64,000 nt of DNA, from assembly GCA_963556145.1 (NCBI GenBank), contig OY744469.1, positions 6,172,767 through 6,236,766 on the forward strand. Reading direction: 5' to 3'. Source of the DNA: Hygrocybe punicea. Taxonomy: Eukaryota > Basidiomycota > Agaricomycetes > Agaricales > Hygrophoraceae. Positions 22,728-34,497 of the stretch are shown here, one piece after another (position 1 is the first letter of the stretch; each line of letters starts with the position of its first letter). Under the pieces are notes generated by a model. That model was given only the letters and a program-made list of their open reading frames with translations. It was not told the origin of the DNA and did no database searches. Position numbers and translations under genes: made by a program.

Positions 22728-25043
22728 TTACTCCTTGTTGGAGCCATCATTGTCCCAGTGACATGAGAAGTCAGCAAGGCTGTAACACCTGTTAGCTTTC
22801 CACTTCCACTTCCCTCTCCCCATCTCTGCAGGCCTTCTTTTGTCCTTAACCTCTGCTGGCTTAGGTGCCTCATCCAGACTCTTTGCATTTGCCATCATCA
22901 TCAAGCTGTTGGTTTCATGGGCTGCAATCTGACTGCTTCTTTTGGATGGCATGTCCAATTGAGTCATGGCACTGTTGTCCATCAGCATGTCCAGGTGAGT
23001 TGCAGCAATCACATCTTGCAGGCTGACATCACTGTCATCCATCTGCTCATCATCGTCAACATCACCAAGGTCTTCTATCTCTATATCACCTGTTGCCAGT
23101 TGCTGATTATGCAGAGATGCTTGGGTCAATTTGGTGCAGAACAGGTTGTCTTGTTTGTGTAAGTCAGTCAATTTCTGTTGCATTTCAGATGGCATTGAAC
23201 TTTTGTATCTCAGATTCCACTGTCACAATGCATAGCTGGAATGCTGATCAGAAGTCCATGAGTTCATGCAATTCCCACCATCATTTTCCAAGATTGACCC
23301 CAATTTGGCTTTCACGTCATCAAAGTAGGGTGCAAGAATCTGATTGATGAAAAGATGCATTGTCCATTGATTGGACCAGTAGGTCTTCATTCTTGAATAT
23401 TCAAAACAGAAGCCGGCTGCTTTTACATCGTTGTAGTGTGGTGAAGTCAGATGTGGAGTAGACTGATCAGATAACCCTTAGTATATGGCCTGGAATGACA
23501 ACATGAGGCCTGCACTTGTGATGGTTACTATGACGGTGAATGCCCACTTTTCATCTCCCCCAATCACTGACACCAACTTTGCCCCAATCTCTGCATAGGT
23601 AAGCTTGTCTTTCAGGTGCATACAGTTGCTGTTTCTGATCAGAATTTGCAAATATCTCTGCAGGTATATTGTATTCCTTAAGCAGGTAAGCCTTATGCAT
23701 TGCTGACCTCTTACACTGATCTTCCCAGTCATCAGGTAATTTGTGTGCAGCATGCATGCCTTTGCGATGAGTCCATTGCATTGTCTTGTGCAGCCATTTT
23801 CTGGTAAAGCTGTCAGGTGTGTGGAATGTGGAACCATTGTTGAATTTGCATTCCATCATGGCAGGCTCCTCTCAAATAATAGTAGCCAACATTACACCCT
23901 GCACTCCAATTACTGACCATGGTGCACTAGTCTTGCATAGCACAGTTAATCAATCTTGGATTTTCTTTTTAATGTGATAGTACTCTGCCTGGATCAATGT
24001 GAGTGGAGTGGTATTCTTTACTTCCCTGTGCAAGCTAATACTTATCAGAAGACCTTGAGGCTGTGTCTTTGAGTCACCAGGGACATTCCTGTTTTGGATC
24101 CTGCACATCGTGGCTTCAGTCCAGTGGGGCTTCAGACCAGAACAATTGATCCAACTCTTGACAGTCTCCTGGGTCAGCCCATTGAATATTTCCTGGTTTC
24201 ATTGTTTGGCAATCTTCACTATCCTTGTAGTGCTCATCTCCCATCCAGCCACCTCTTGAGCTTGCTCAATAAGTCTCCACAACAGTGGCAAGAACCAGTT
24301 GTGATACTTTGCCAGATGAATCACATTTCTTTTGTGACCCTGTGGTTTACATGTCTTGTCTTGGATTCTTTAATGCAGCATTCATGCTGGCGGTGTCTCC
24401 TCCAGCACATCAAGATGTACATTTTTTGTAGGTGTGGTATCTTTGAGGTCCATGGGAATGACTTTTCATTTGTGGCCATCAGGACCTTGGGTGCCATCAA
24501 TGATCTCCTTTTGGTGTTTCAAATCACGACCTTTACACTTCTGGAGCCTTGCCATCTCTCACTTACAGCTGAGTCTCTGTTCCTTGATGGCTGCCTCCCT
24601 CCTCTGTGCAAGCAGACAGTTATCCTCAAGGATTCTTGCATCTCTCACTAAATTTTGGTGGTATTCTTCGAATGAGCATGGCTTGAAGAACATTAGCAAT
24701 GGTGCTTTTGCATAATTGATGGCCCTGCATACTGATGACACAACTGATACTTTAGCTGTGCAATTGTGTGAATTAATACCCTTTTCTTTGACAGACTGTT
24801 CCTTGATGTTAGTTTCTGTTGTGCTACCATCATGTTCAGTTGGAGAAGAGGACAATGATGATTTGGATGATGACAAGTCATCATCCAACATGTCTGAGTC
24901 CTTAGACTCTCCATCTGGTAGCAGTGTGCCTGGTCACAGAGAATGGAGGGAATAGGTTGATTCATGTCCACTGAGGATGTTGCCCTACAACCTGGTAAGC
25001 ATGGCTCTACATTGTAATGGTGATTTTCCCACCTGATCACCAT
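22728..25043 (-). pseudogene. DDE_1 (pogo/CENP-B-like) transposase, decayed
   Basis: Minus-strand fragments in one order: a coiled stretch (EEYHQNLVRDARILEDN, about 24660), KEIIDGTQGPDGHKLKVIPM (about 24490), PLLWRLIEQAQEVAGW (about 24270), a CENP-B-type DNA-binding segment (FHTPDSFTRKWLHKTMQWT, about 23800), YNIPAEIFANSDQ (first catalytic Asp, about 23650) and EKWAFTVIVTITSAG (about 23530). The expected later DDE motifs are not found between 23470 and 23200, so the catalytic core is incomplete. Stops and frame changes separate the segments. The C-terminal frame (22728-23195) is acidic. It lies downstream of, and may once have been fused to, the Ulp1-like segment at 25062-26114. Confidence 0.72.
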
Positions 25044-25061
25044 GGATTGTACAGATGTGCT

Positions 25062-26114
25062 TCAGCACCTGAGCCTCTCCATGGCTACATTAGTGGGGTC
25101 CATCAAGGGATGAAGCACTAGCAGGAAGAAATAGGCAAGGGCATTCCATGCAAGAAGCCTATATGAGATTGAGTCTTGCTGGTACATGATCAGCCACTGG
25201 CACAGGGAAAATTTGACATTTGTATATGTATATGTCCACCACTCAAGGACTGTTTTAATGTCTGCCTCCATCTCCCAACCAAGGGAGTCTCTGTGCCAAA
25301 TGATATGAATGCCAAAATCAAGGATGATTGCTACCCAGTGAGTTTGATATTAATTGACAATGGTCCCAAGATACTGCTGATCTCCCCTGGCTAACAATTG
25401 ACCAAATCAATGCAGGGATCCCTTGCAGTGCTTGTTCCAGTGAAAATATGCTGACCATAAGCTTGGAATGAAGTACATAGATGTGATCTTGATGCAGTCT
25501 CCTTCATATTGATATCCTGTTGTAAGAGGTTGAGCATCTAATTCTCATGGAGACTCCCAAGCCATGCAGTGGTTGAACACTTGTGTAAGTGTGTGATGGC
25601 TTCATTTTCACTAAAGCCATGAACTGGTCCAGACCACAGCAATCTTGACAAGACATCATACACAGCATGAACTGCCTCCACCATTGGGAGGCCTCCTTGC
25701 AGTGGAGCTTTTGCAGATGTCAATTCACTAGAGTCCAGGCTTGGTGGGTTTGAAGAAGGACATCTTCATGATCCATATGTGATCACCCACAATGGAAAAA
25801 ACACTACTTTCCATGATTTGACTTGTGGACAGGCTGGAGACATTGTGATGTGTGGATCATTAGATGTCAAGCACTCAATCAGATCATTGATAACTGTGGG
25901 AGGTGGTGCCAGCAGGGATAGAAGGGTGTTTATATTTGGTTATGCTGGCATTGGGAGGTTGGTTAGAGATATATGAATCTTCCACTGGAGTGGAGACTGC
26001 AGTGGGAAATTGGAGAGCAATAAATGCACAGATAGATAGGTTTGTGTTGAGTAGATGAGCTTGGATGATATCTAGTGCTAACATGGTTGAATGTGACTTG
26101 GATAATTTTGCCAC
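25062..26114 (-). pseudogene. Ulp1-like (C48) cysteine protease domain, decayed
   Basis: Minus-strand frame pieces show the C48 layout: LSRLLWSGPVHG (about 25640), LHKCSTTAWLGSLHEN (about 25580), the His-Trp box NQTHWVAIILDFG (about 25340), the Asp in HRDSLGWEMEAD (about 25290), and the Gln/Cys box YQQDSISYRLLAWNALAYFF (about 25170). The catalytic Cys is read as Tyr: TAT, plus-strand bases 25161-25163. Several stops break the frame. Such SUMO-protease-like domains occur in many fungal and plant transposons, where they may process transposase or host SUMO conjugates. This copy cannot be an active protease. It lies just upstream of the DDE_1 transposase in the same direction, inside the same TA-flanked element. 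Confidence 0.72.
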
Positions 26115-26289
26115 ATGTCATGCATCACTACTAAATATGGTGAATTGACTATTTCACCAGCAGTGTCACATGTCACATTGACCAGTGAATTAACCAAAAT
26201 GGTACAGTAGTCTTTCCCTTGTCCCCTTTTGTTCTCACTCATTGATTTGCCTATAGTTAGATTCTGTTCTATGTTGATAGGTATTAACA

Positions 26290-27660
26290 AATATAATCAG
26301 CTGTTTTCTGTTGTTCTGAGTTAGATTCTGTTCTATGTTTATAGACACCTACAGGTTATTGAGCCCTGCATATTCCACTGAGCCCTCCATCATCATTTCT
26401 ACCACCTTTCAAGCCTTCTCCAACTCCCTTCCATCTGATGTGCCAAAACTTGCTTCAAATGGTTTGAACTGGATAACCTTTGAATTACGGTTCACAGCCA
26501 CCATCAAATCAAAGGGATGATGGAGTTATTTTGATGGCAAGTCTCACCAGCCATTATCTCCAGCAAATCCCAATGACAAGACACCTGAATCCATTGCTGA
26601 AATAGAGAAGTGGGATAAGGATGAGGCAACAGCAAAGAAACATGCTCTTAGAGAAAATTCCAGACTCTGGGAATTGAATATTGTTCTGCTTGTCAGGGCA
26701 TGCCCGATCTTGTAGAATTTACCCTGTCAGTTCCTAGACGACTTGCATGCCAAATAAGAAGACTTAGCTTTGCTCAAAATTGACATTGACAACAAGGACT
26801 ATCACTTAATGATCATATCTTCCCTCCCACTCCACCTCACCAACTTCACCTCCATGCAGCTCACTGCTGTCAACTATACAGCTTGATGAAGACAATTGGA
26901 CCTGACTTGCTTATTCAGGTAGTTGCTGATGAATGGGATTGTTTCAAATTCAAACAGTCCAGATTGAGATGAGTGATGATGAAGATGACAAGTAACGATA
27001 GAGATGATGTGTTAGCTGTGGTCCCAGGTAGAGGGCAAGAGCTCTGACCACTTGGCAAGATGTGCTGGAACTGTGGGGAGTTAGGTCACATCAACCAGCA
27101 TTGTTGGAAGCCCAAAAAGCCATCCAGCAACAACAAAGCCAAGCCTGCTGACACCCCTGTAATGGCCCACCTTGATGAATGCAACAATATCAGTGATGGT
27201 GCTTTCGCCATGGACTCTACCTCAGCAACCCCTAGTGTCTCTTGTGACCCAGCCCTGGATGGTAAAATGCCCTCCCCTACCTCCTCCTGCTGTATGAGCA
27301 TAGATGGAGACAGCATACCAGGCCTTGTGACAGTTAGTGATTCAAGCAGTGACAGAGAACCAGGAGATCTCTTAGCTGATATCTGGGACAATGACTCCTT
27401 CTCTGTCATGAATGACAAGCCCACTGAGGACACTGAGGATGATGTAGACTGGAGTACAGTACAAGCATTCCTTGATGACACATGGGTAGTTGCTGCTGCT
27501 GCCACAAATGACAATGTGATGCAGGGATGGAGAGTCAGCCTCATAGTCTCTGGATGTACAAAACACAAGTCCCCTTACTGAGAGGATTTCTTGAGTTTGT
27601 CTGATGTCCATGTGACAACTTTTTGGACTGCCAGTTACATTCTAAAGTGGGAATAAAACA
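26290..27660 (+). pseudogene. Ty1/copia gag and protease remnant
   Basis: A gag-like stretch with NGLNWITFELRFTATIKSKG (about 26458) leads, through several stops and frame changes, to a CCHC zinc knuckle, CWNCGELGHINQHC (about 27063), of the copia Gag. An acidic Ser/Asp-rich linker follows, then SGCTKHKSPY (about 27550), the region of the copia aspartic protease. The catalytic Asp expected just before SGCTKH reads Val (LIVSGCTKH), and a stop follows immediately at 27579-27581. No integrase, RT or RNase H was found downstream, so only the 5' third survives. The repeated GTTAGATTCTGTTCTATGTT upstream (26257-26340) may be LTR remnant. Confidence 0.65.
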
Positions 27661-30600
27661 TATAATATGAATATATAAAAAATAAAATATACCTTTGTTG
27701 TTGGGCTAAAGCTAAGCAGACTTTGATTTTCTATCATTATATATATATTGCTGACCATCAAGAACACAACCAACAGTGTGCCAAAGAAGTTGGAGTGGGT
27801 TTGACTTTCAGTGCAACTGAGGCAGGTGAATTTTAATTGACTTGCTGAATGGAATTGACCCATTGTGCTTGTGACTCCACAAAGTCCTTTATTCCCCTGA
27901 AGTTGGCTATGCTCTTGTCTTGGTCAGGAAACTTGATGACCTGGGTTTCAATATTCATTTTGCAAGGTGTCTGCACAATTATTGTTGCCTGAACTTGGCT
28001 GGTCAGGAAAATCTGATCCTGGTTCTGATTGTTGGTAAACAATGGTTCAGTTGTCTCACAGGCTGATATTTCATAGCTATGGTGGTTGTGCACCCAAAAA
28101 TCAGAACTGGGATCAGCTTTTCCTGACCAGCCAAGTTGAGGAAACACTATGGACAATTCGTGCACCTATCCATCCACTTCCAAATCCCTTCAATAAGCAC
28201 CAATCTCCATGGTAAAGCTATAAATCATTAGCTATGACCTTGGACTGGGGAATGAAAGCTTCATGAGATTTATGCCTTTGTGCCAATTGCTCCAGCATTT
28301 GAGTCATGTCTTGGTAGATGGGAACATTGTTGGCCAAATCCAAAAGGACGCAAATGGCCTCTACAAAGTTGTCAGCAAGAGTGCCTTGTCAAATGCTCTC
28401 AAAACTATAACCATTGACTAGCATCATCATTTCAAAATGAGTTAAGGAATTCTAAGGCCAAACAGGGCAGATTGAGGTAGATGGAAGCCTGTACTTATGG
28501 ATGAAAATCCAGTGTGAGAGGGCATTTAAGCTATGGGTCAACAATGATCTCGGATTGAAGTGTATCTGGCAAGATTACTGTAGCAGTTAGCAAGAGTCCA
28601 GTCTCCAGGCAAAGCGTCAAGGACATGGCATTCACAGAGCAGAACTGGGGGAAAGCAATGCATGGACTAGTGAACTTCATGTAACCCTCAGGTTTTTTTG
28701 AGGGTACCCATACCCATTCCTGTCGAAAACCTGTACCTGCCCTTGGGTTACGGGTTTTGTTGTGGGTGTGTATGTTCCAACCCTTGGGTTACCCAGGACC
28801 CGTATCCATGGCAGGTAACCCACGGGTCTCTACTGTTTTCTGGCCCATATCACCTATTTGACCTCATGACACTGGACACATCGCCGTGTATTTGCAAGGT
28901 GGAATGGGCTTGGCAGCATCTTCAGGCTGGGGTGTCTTTGGATGCGCTCTGGCCTGGTATGGTGACCTCATGACACTGGACATGCGTCAATTGACATGGC
29001 ACCATATATTCGCAAGGTGGAATGGGCTTGGGGGCATCTTCAGGCTGGGGTGTCTTCGGGCACGCAGCATGCTCTGGTCTGGTATGGTGCAGTTGGGTGC
29101 ATTGGCAGGCAGATAGAGGTGGCATTGTCAAACACGTGGGCCATGCCTGTCTACAGGCAGAGGCTGCGTCATTGGACATGTGGGCCATACTTGTTAAAGG
29201 TGGTCCTGGGCTGGGGAGAGTGGCAAACAAATCAAATTATGTATACAGATACAGACTCACCTGGTGACCAGGGGGTGGGTGCACCACTCCCCCAGTCTTA
29301 CTTAACCCATCTCAAGTCACTTCTTAAATCACATTAAGTCATGTTAAGTGGAAACTGATGTATTCCAACAATAGATCCATCACAGAACCACATGTCACCT
29401 CAGGCAAACATTGAATACAGCCCATTGGGCCAACAGCCAAATGCCTCACAAGCTGCAGGCTTGCACAAGCCATCACCAATGCAGCTGCATATTCTGCCTT
29501 GAATATAAATGGCCCAAGCAGAAAAATTGTACTTATATGAAAGGTTTTCAAAATGAGGAAAACCTTCATGATTGTACTCATAACCACAGCAGGTCTTAGA
29601 TATAAGGTCACATGCAATAAAAAAATAATAATGTGGTGTGTGCCACTTTGCACAGCCTCACACTGCAAGTGATGGCTACTGCAATGTACCCAGACTTCTT
29701 GCAACATCACAAGGCATATGGTACAAAATTTGTGGATATAACTGTTTGATTTCACATTTTTTCACCTCAACTAAACATGATCTTACAGGAATTACCTGAT
29801 GCCCATCTATCAACAGTGTTTACCTGTATGAAGGGAATCATGAGCCACATCATTCTTCTTCACTCGCTATTTGTGCTGGACTTTTTCCCATCCAATGATG
29901 GTGGTGAAATATGTGAATTTCATGTCTGGGAACTAAATGGCAAGCAGCACCTCACCCTCCAACCTTTAGGACAGCTTTCTTGCCCACTTTCATCCCAGGA
30001 GGAATGCTGCATCCAGTTATACTACATTCACACCAGAAAATGATACAAGATTACTGATGTCCATCTACTGGAGCACATCATCAAACTGTGTTCAGCCTCA
30101 TAATCCACAGAGTGGTTTCTGTGAAAGGAGCTTCATAATGTTGTGATTCGTTCAGAATAAACGTCTCTAATGTCCTGCGGTGGTCAGATTGAGCTATTCC
30201 TTCCAAACATAGAAGACCATGAGGGTTTCTGGACAGAATACGTAAGTAGAGTAGATTGAAAAATGGCAAGTACCATTGGGTGGTGCTGGAGTACACACAT
30301 AAGAGGCAATCAATGAGGGCATTCCACTAATGGTTTACATAATCAAGTTTGGATCAGATGGCGTTGTTTTTCATGTTGTTGGAGGACTGAATGGAACTGT
30401 GAGATAATACTAAGAATACAAGGGAAGAAATGCATACCACCTCCCAGATTTTTGCCCTCATTGACAGTATTGGTTATCAGATAAATTGTATTACCTACCA
30501 TGCCACTTTTGTCATCTCTTGCCATCCTGCATCCCGCTTGATTAATTTACTGTGGAGAATTAAGCTGGATGCTATAGCATTTGCAGTAGTTGCCAATCAT

Positions 30601-32240
30601 GGCAGCCACCATTTGTCAGCTGCCAGGTCCATGGTATCTGCCAAAGCACCTATGTTAATGTCACAGGATATCAGGGGTACTACTTTCCTTTCTTCTTTTG
30701 TGATTTTAACATTTATTTCTTTAAAATGTCAGAGCAATTCAACACATCAGATCAATTCAGTACACACCCACTTGTGTCCTTTGCATTTTCAAAATATCAA
30801 TAATTCACATTCACACATTCATGTCTTTCAAATTAATTCTCTGCACTCGTGTAAATAAATTCTTTACTTCAATACTAGTATGATGCAACAATACCATCAA
30901 ATATTCAACATGAAACAATGTATATTTCACAGAGTTAATAATCCTCCTCATTATAAACACTGGCATCTAACTATTATAAAGCTTCTGATATTTTATAGTC
31001 TGCTTTAGTTCTGTTCTCATTTTCCCCTACCTCTGATACATCCAAGTCTTCATCAGAGTGCCACTCTGGCATTTACTTGTGTAACATCACCAATATCCCA
31101 ACTTGGTGAAAACTCATTTACATGTATTTCAAATTAGCTGAATCCTATGACTTAGGCATTGAATAGAAAAAGATATACTCTGAAGTTCTGAACTTTTGCT
31201 TACCAGGCAATGCAAAGTTGACAGAGATAGACAACTTGCTGTTTGAACTGAAACAATCATACCTGGCAGCTGCCATACTATACTTTACATCTGCCATGTC
31301 ACACTCACTTTAGGCTGGGACCCATAGCACAAAGCTTGCACCAGTGAATATAATGAAATAGATGCTGATATCAATGGCACTCAGCTTTGACATTGGATGG
31401 TTGGTATAAGATTGTACATATTCTTTTGAGAGTCATAGAGCTAATTGTCCTTTGGGCTCAGTTGCAGGGAGTGGAGATAAAGTAGTTGTTTTCACATATA
31501 AAGACAGAAAGAGTGGGAGAGGGAAAGTGCTGGAGATGTTGGGTAATGAGGTGGGAAAGAGGGGTAGCATTGAGGGTGTGCTTCTAGTAAACCAATCCCT
31601 TGTACATGTGGCAGGCTGAAGCTTGTAGGAGAGTGAGTGAGCAGAGCGCTACATCTAAAAGGAAGGGGAGGAAGGGGGGTCTGTGGCATGAGAGGATTGG
31701 TTATGGTCATGTTGGTCTCATATTTTCTCACTTGCATCACTTATGCTTGCTCATGCAGCTGAGCCTGGATATGGATTGTTCTTGAGTAATAGCTTGATTC
31801 TCACTGAAATTTTGACATGATTGATTGGTGCAATGACATGTAAATTTCATATGCGAAATAGTGGACATGGTTCCACATGCCTCGCATGAGTTTGGTCACA
31901 CTATAACCAAACATAACCAAATTCCTTTCATGTGGGAGAGAGAGAGAGAGCAACAATTGTCATTCAGCTGGCACATTTGCTTTAAAAATTAAATTGGAAA
32001 CTGCAAACATATTCTCCCCCCACAATTTGAGCTATTGGTTAGCATTAAAAAATGTGAGCATTGTAATGAAATGGTGCATCTATGAATTTGGCTTGCTCAC
32101 AAATTGAGCCATTAGGAATCCTAACAATCATCCCCTTTATGAAGAAGTGGATGGGATTGAATATATAAATGTTATGTGGGCATTGGGTTCACCTGGATGC
32201 AAAACTGGAATGCTGATATTTAAGCCAGTTTATCACAGCA
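27661..32240. other. AT-rich stretch with decayed repeats, no assignable gene
   Basis: Short frames occur (27833-28165 minus, 29777-30043 plus, 30430-30858 plus) but none shows a domain that I recognise, and all are flanked by stops. A GGGTTACC-rich patch lies at 28700-28820, a tandem duplication at 28861-29090, a GCACCACTCCCC motif at 29280 and a GA-repeat at 31940. I take this to be old transposon debris. Confidence 0.5.
28861..29090 (+). repeat. Tandem duplication, unit about 115 bp
   Basis: GACCTCATGACACTGGACA starts both units (about 28860 and 28967), and both continue with GCAAGGTGGAATGGGCTTGG and ATCTTCAGGCTGGGGTGTCT. Divergence of about 10 percent suggests an old duplication. Confidence 0.75.
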
Positions 32241-34066
32241 TCATGCTGATCCTCAGCAAACTCCTAGAAGGGACTGTCAGGGTGAAAGAGAGCGAGAAAG
32301 GCTGCAAAGACTGCAGATGACATCTCCTTCCATTCGTCAACAAAGAACATATGACTGTCAGCCTCCAATCATTTAGCCAAACTTTGGCATGCCATCCTCA
32401 GTCTCTGTTAACCCACAACAACTGACTTCATCAAGTCATCATTGGCCCAATGTTTATCCTGGCTTGCCAAGACATCAGATTGCACATCATGACAGATGAG
32501 TGGCCTATTACCAGCAGCATCAGGAAGAGAGGTTCCACCTGTATCATCTAACATTCCACCTCCAAGAAACTGGGAGGAGGAGTTGTAACAGGGTGTTAAA
32601 TGGATGTATGCTGAATGGGTCAGACAATGTGGACAAACAAATCAGCAGTGACCTGCCAGGCCTACAGATTTTAATGCTGCCCATCAGCCACCTATGACCA
32701 GTTGCTATGAGGAACTGAAGGCCAGACATGCAAGGAAAAAGTCTGGACATCAGGACCAATTTGTTGTTGATGACCAATGGCAACACCAATTTAATGCAGA
32801 GTACCAACAATTGGCAGAACAGGATCTTCTTACCAAGCAGACTGAAGAAGAATGATTGCACCAACTGCATCAGCAGGAGGAGCAAAGTCTTCAGGAATGC
32901 CAATGTCAGGCTATTCTTCAAGAAGAAGAATGTTGGTGGCAGAAGAACCTGGATGATGCCAAACAAAAACATCTTGCACAACAGTTGGAAGCAGATCGAC
33001 TGGCCCAACTGCATCAAGAGCAGCAGAGGTCACATCTTGCCAGAGAGACATGTTTGGCAAGACAGTTGGAGGAAGAACATTCATTCTGACAACAATGAGA
33101 GGAGCAGGAGAGGATGAGACTACTTGAAGTCCGTTCAAATCTGCAATGTCGAGATGACCAGCACAGGCTAAGACTGCTTGAAGTGCAGTCAAATCAGCAA
33201 CATGAACAGCAGCGGCAAAGGTTGAGACAGCTTGAAGTGCACTCACACCAGCAGCATCAAGATGATCTGCAGAGGGCATCACAGGAGGTTGTGCTAGAGG
33301 ACATACATAATCAAGGCATCAGGGCAGAGGCTGAAGAACAGAAAAATGTTATTCATGATGAAGAGGTGGCACTAGCTCAGCCAGATGCACTGGCATTGCA
33401 GGCACAACAACAAGAGCCAAAGGGTCAACGACCATATGTCAAGCTACCAGTTTGCTTCAGCATTAAGAGGTTGAATGTGCTGTGCTCTCATTGTGGTGCT
33501 CTTCACTTCATCACAGAACATCTCTCAGGGTCTTCTCAAGTCCATCCAAGATTTGGCATGTGCTGTCTTCAGGGACAGATTCACTTGGAGCCTTTGCCAT
33601 ATCCCCCTGCCACCTTGAGACGTCTTCTCACAGAAAGCACTCCTCATGCACGTGCCTTCAGAGAAGACATACGCAAGTATAATGCTGCATTTGCATTCAC
33701 CTCCATTGCTGTTCAGCTCAACATGACTGTCCTCCAAGATGCCGGTCCTTATTGCTTCCGCATGCATGGTGACATGCATCACAATCTGGGCACTCTTATT
33801 CCACGAAATGGTGTACAGCCTGCTTATGCCTAGCTCTACATTCATGATCCACAAGCTGCTCTTGCCACACATAATGCTTGCAATCCAAACCTGGATCCCA
33901 CCATCATGTCTGATCTCCAGATGATGCTTAATGCTGCAAACCCATTTGTGCCCCTCTACCAGTATGCATTTTGGATCATGATGGACAAGCCTCCAGGAGG
34001 AACATGGAAATGTTCAGGCTCACTTGGTCCTGCAGTCCAATGCAGATCGCCATCGCTACAACTTGC
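32240..34066 (+). pseudogene. Helitron helicase, piece 1 of 3 (N-terminal)
   Basis: The first part is Gln/Glu-rich coiled-coil-like (32240-33330). Then comes the Helitron N-terminal pattern: LCSHCGALHFITEHL, RFGMCCLQGQIHLEPLPYPP, FREDIRKYNAAFAFTS and GPYCFRMHGDMHHNLGTLIP, ending at RYNL (34066). One frame is used throughout, with in-frame TGA near 32851, 33087 and 33096, and a TAG near 33832. At least the first three TGA sit where CGA is likely. The frame is cut by the 19.7-kb insertion and resumes at 53817 with PTVEEVAAIIPG. Helitron Rep-helicases carry out rolling-circle-type transposition. The start is not determinable. Confidence 0.82.
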
Positions 34067-34097
34067 GAGCTCTTTACACTCTACCACGTGTTCCTAC

Positions 34098-34262
34098 CTC
34101 GTCCCTAGGGACTCCCTAGGGACAGCAGGGACTCCCTAGGGACTCCCTAGGGACTTTTCTGAGACTTTCTCCTGGCCATTTTCACTGAAATTGATAATTT
34201 GTACCCTAGGTCCCTAGGGAGTCCCTAGGGAGTCCCTACCATTATTTTCCCTAGGGACTCCC
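34098..34262. repeat. Subterminal TCCCTAGGGA repeats, left side
   Basis: Seven or more copies of the near-palindrome TCCCTAGGGA, mostly spaced as CCCTAGGGACTCCCTAGGGA. The same motif is clustered at 53438-53777 near the other end. Clustered subterminal motifs are typical transposase binding sites. Confidence 0.7.
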
Positions 34263-34497
34263 GAAGCTTGGATATTAAATAATCAGTAATTATATTAAAG
34301 GTATTATTATTTATTTATTTATTTAGCAGTGTCAGGGTAAAGTTTTGCGGCTCTATAAAGGATTTGCGGCGCACGGACCACCACGCACAGATTATGAATC
34401 ACGTGATAATTGCATCGGCTCTGAACACCGGCACAAACAACATCACCGCCCCATAGCAACACCACTGTCACCAGCACCAACAGCAACAACAGCAAGA

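Larger units (their letters stand above)
21815..26207. mobile_element. TA-flanked DNA transposon with Ulp1-like and DDE_1 genes
   Basis: Inverted ends start CTGTACCATTT (21815) and end AAATGGTACAG (26207); the match continues inward through GGTTAATTCACTGGTCA with one mismatch. TA lies at 21813-21814 and 26208-26209, as in the Tc1/mariner/pogo superfamily. Inside, on the minus strand, are a Ulp1-like protease segment followed by a DDE_1 transposase, both decayed. A 720-bp foldback element (21939-22658) lies near the left end. Element length 4393 bp. Confidence 0.75.

Noticed and set aside
29339..29755. A 138-residue minus-strand frame with a possible AEYAAA-type RNase H motif
   Set aside because: The isolated AEYAA match has no neighbouring copia motifs and the remainder looks random.
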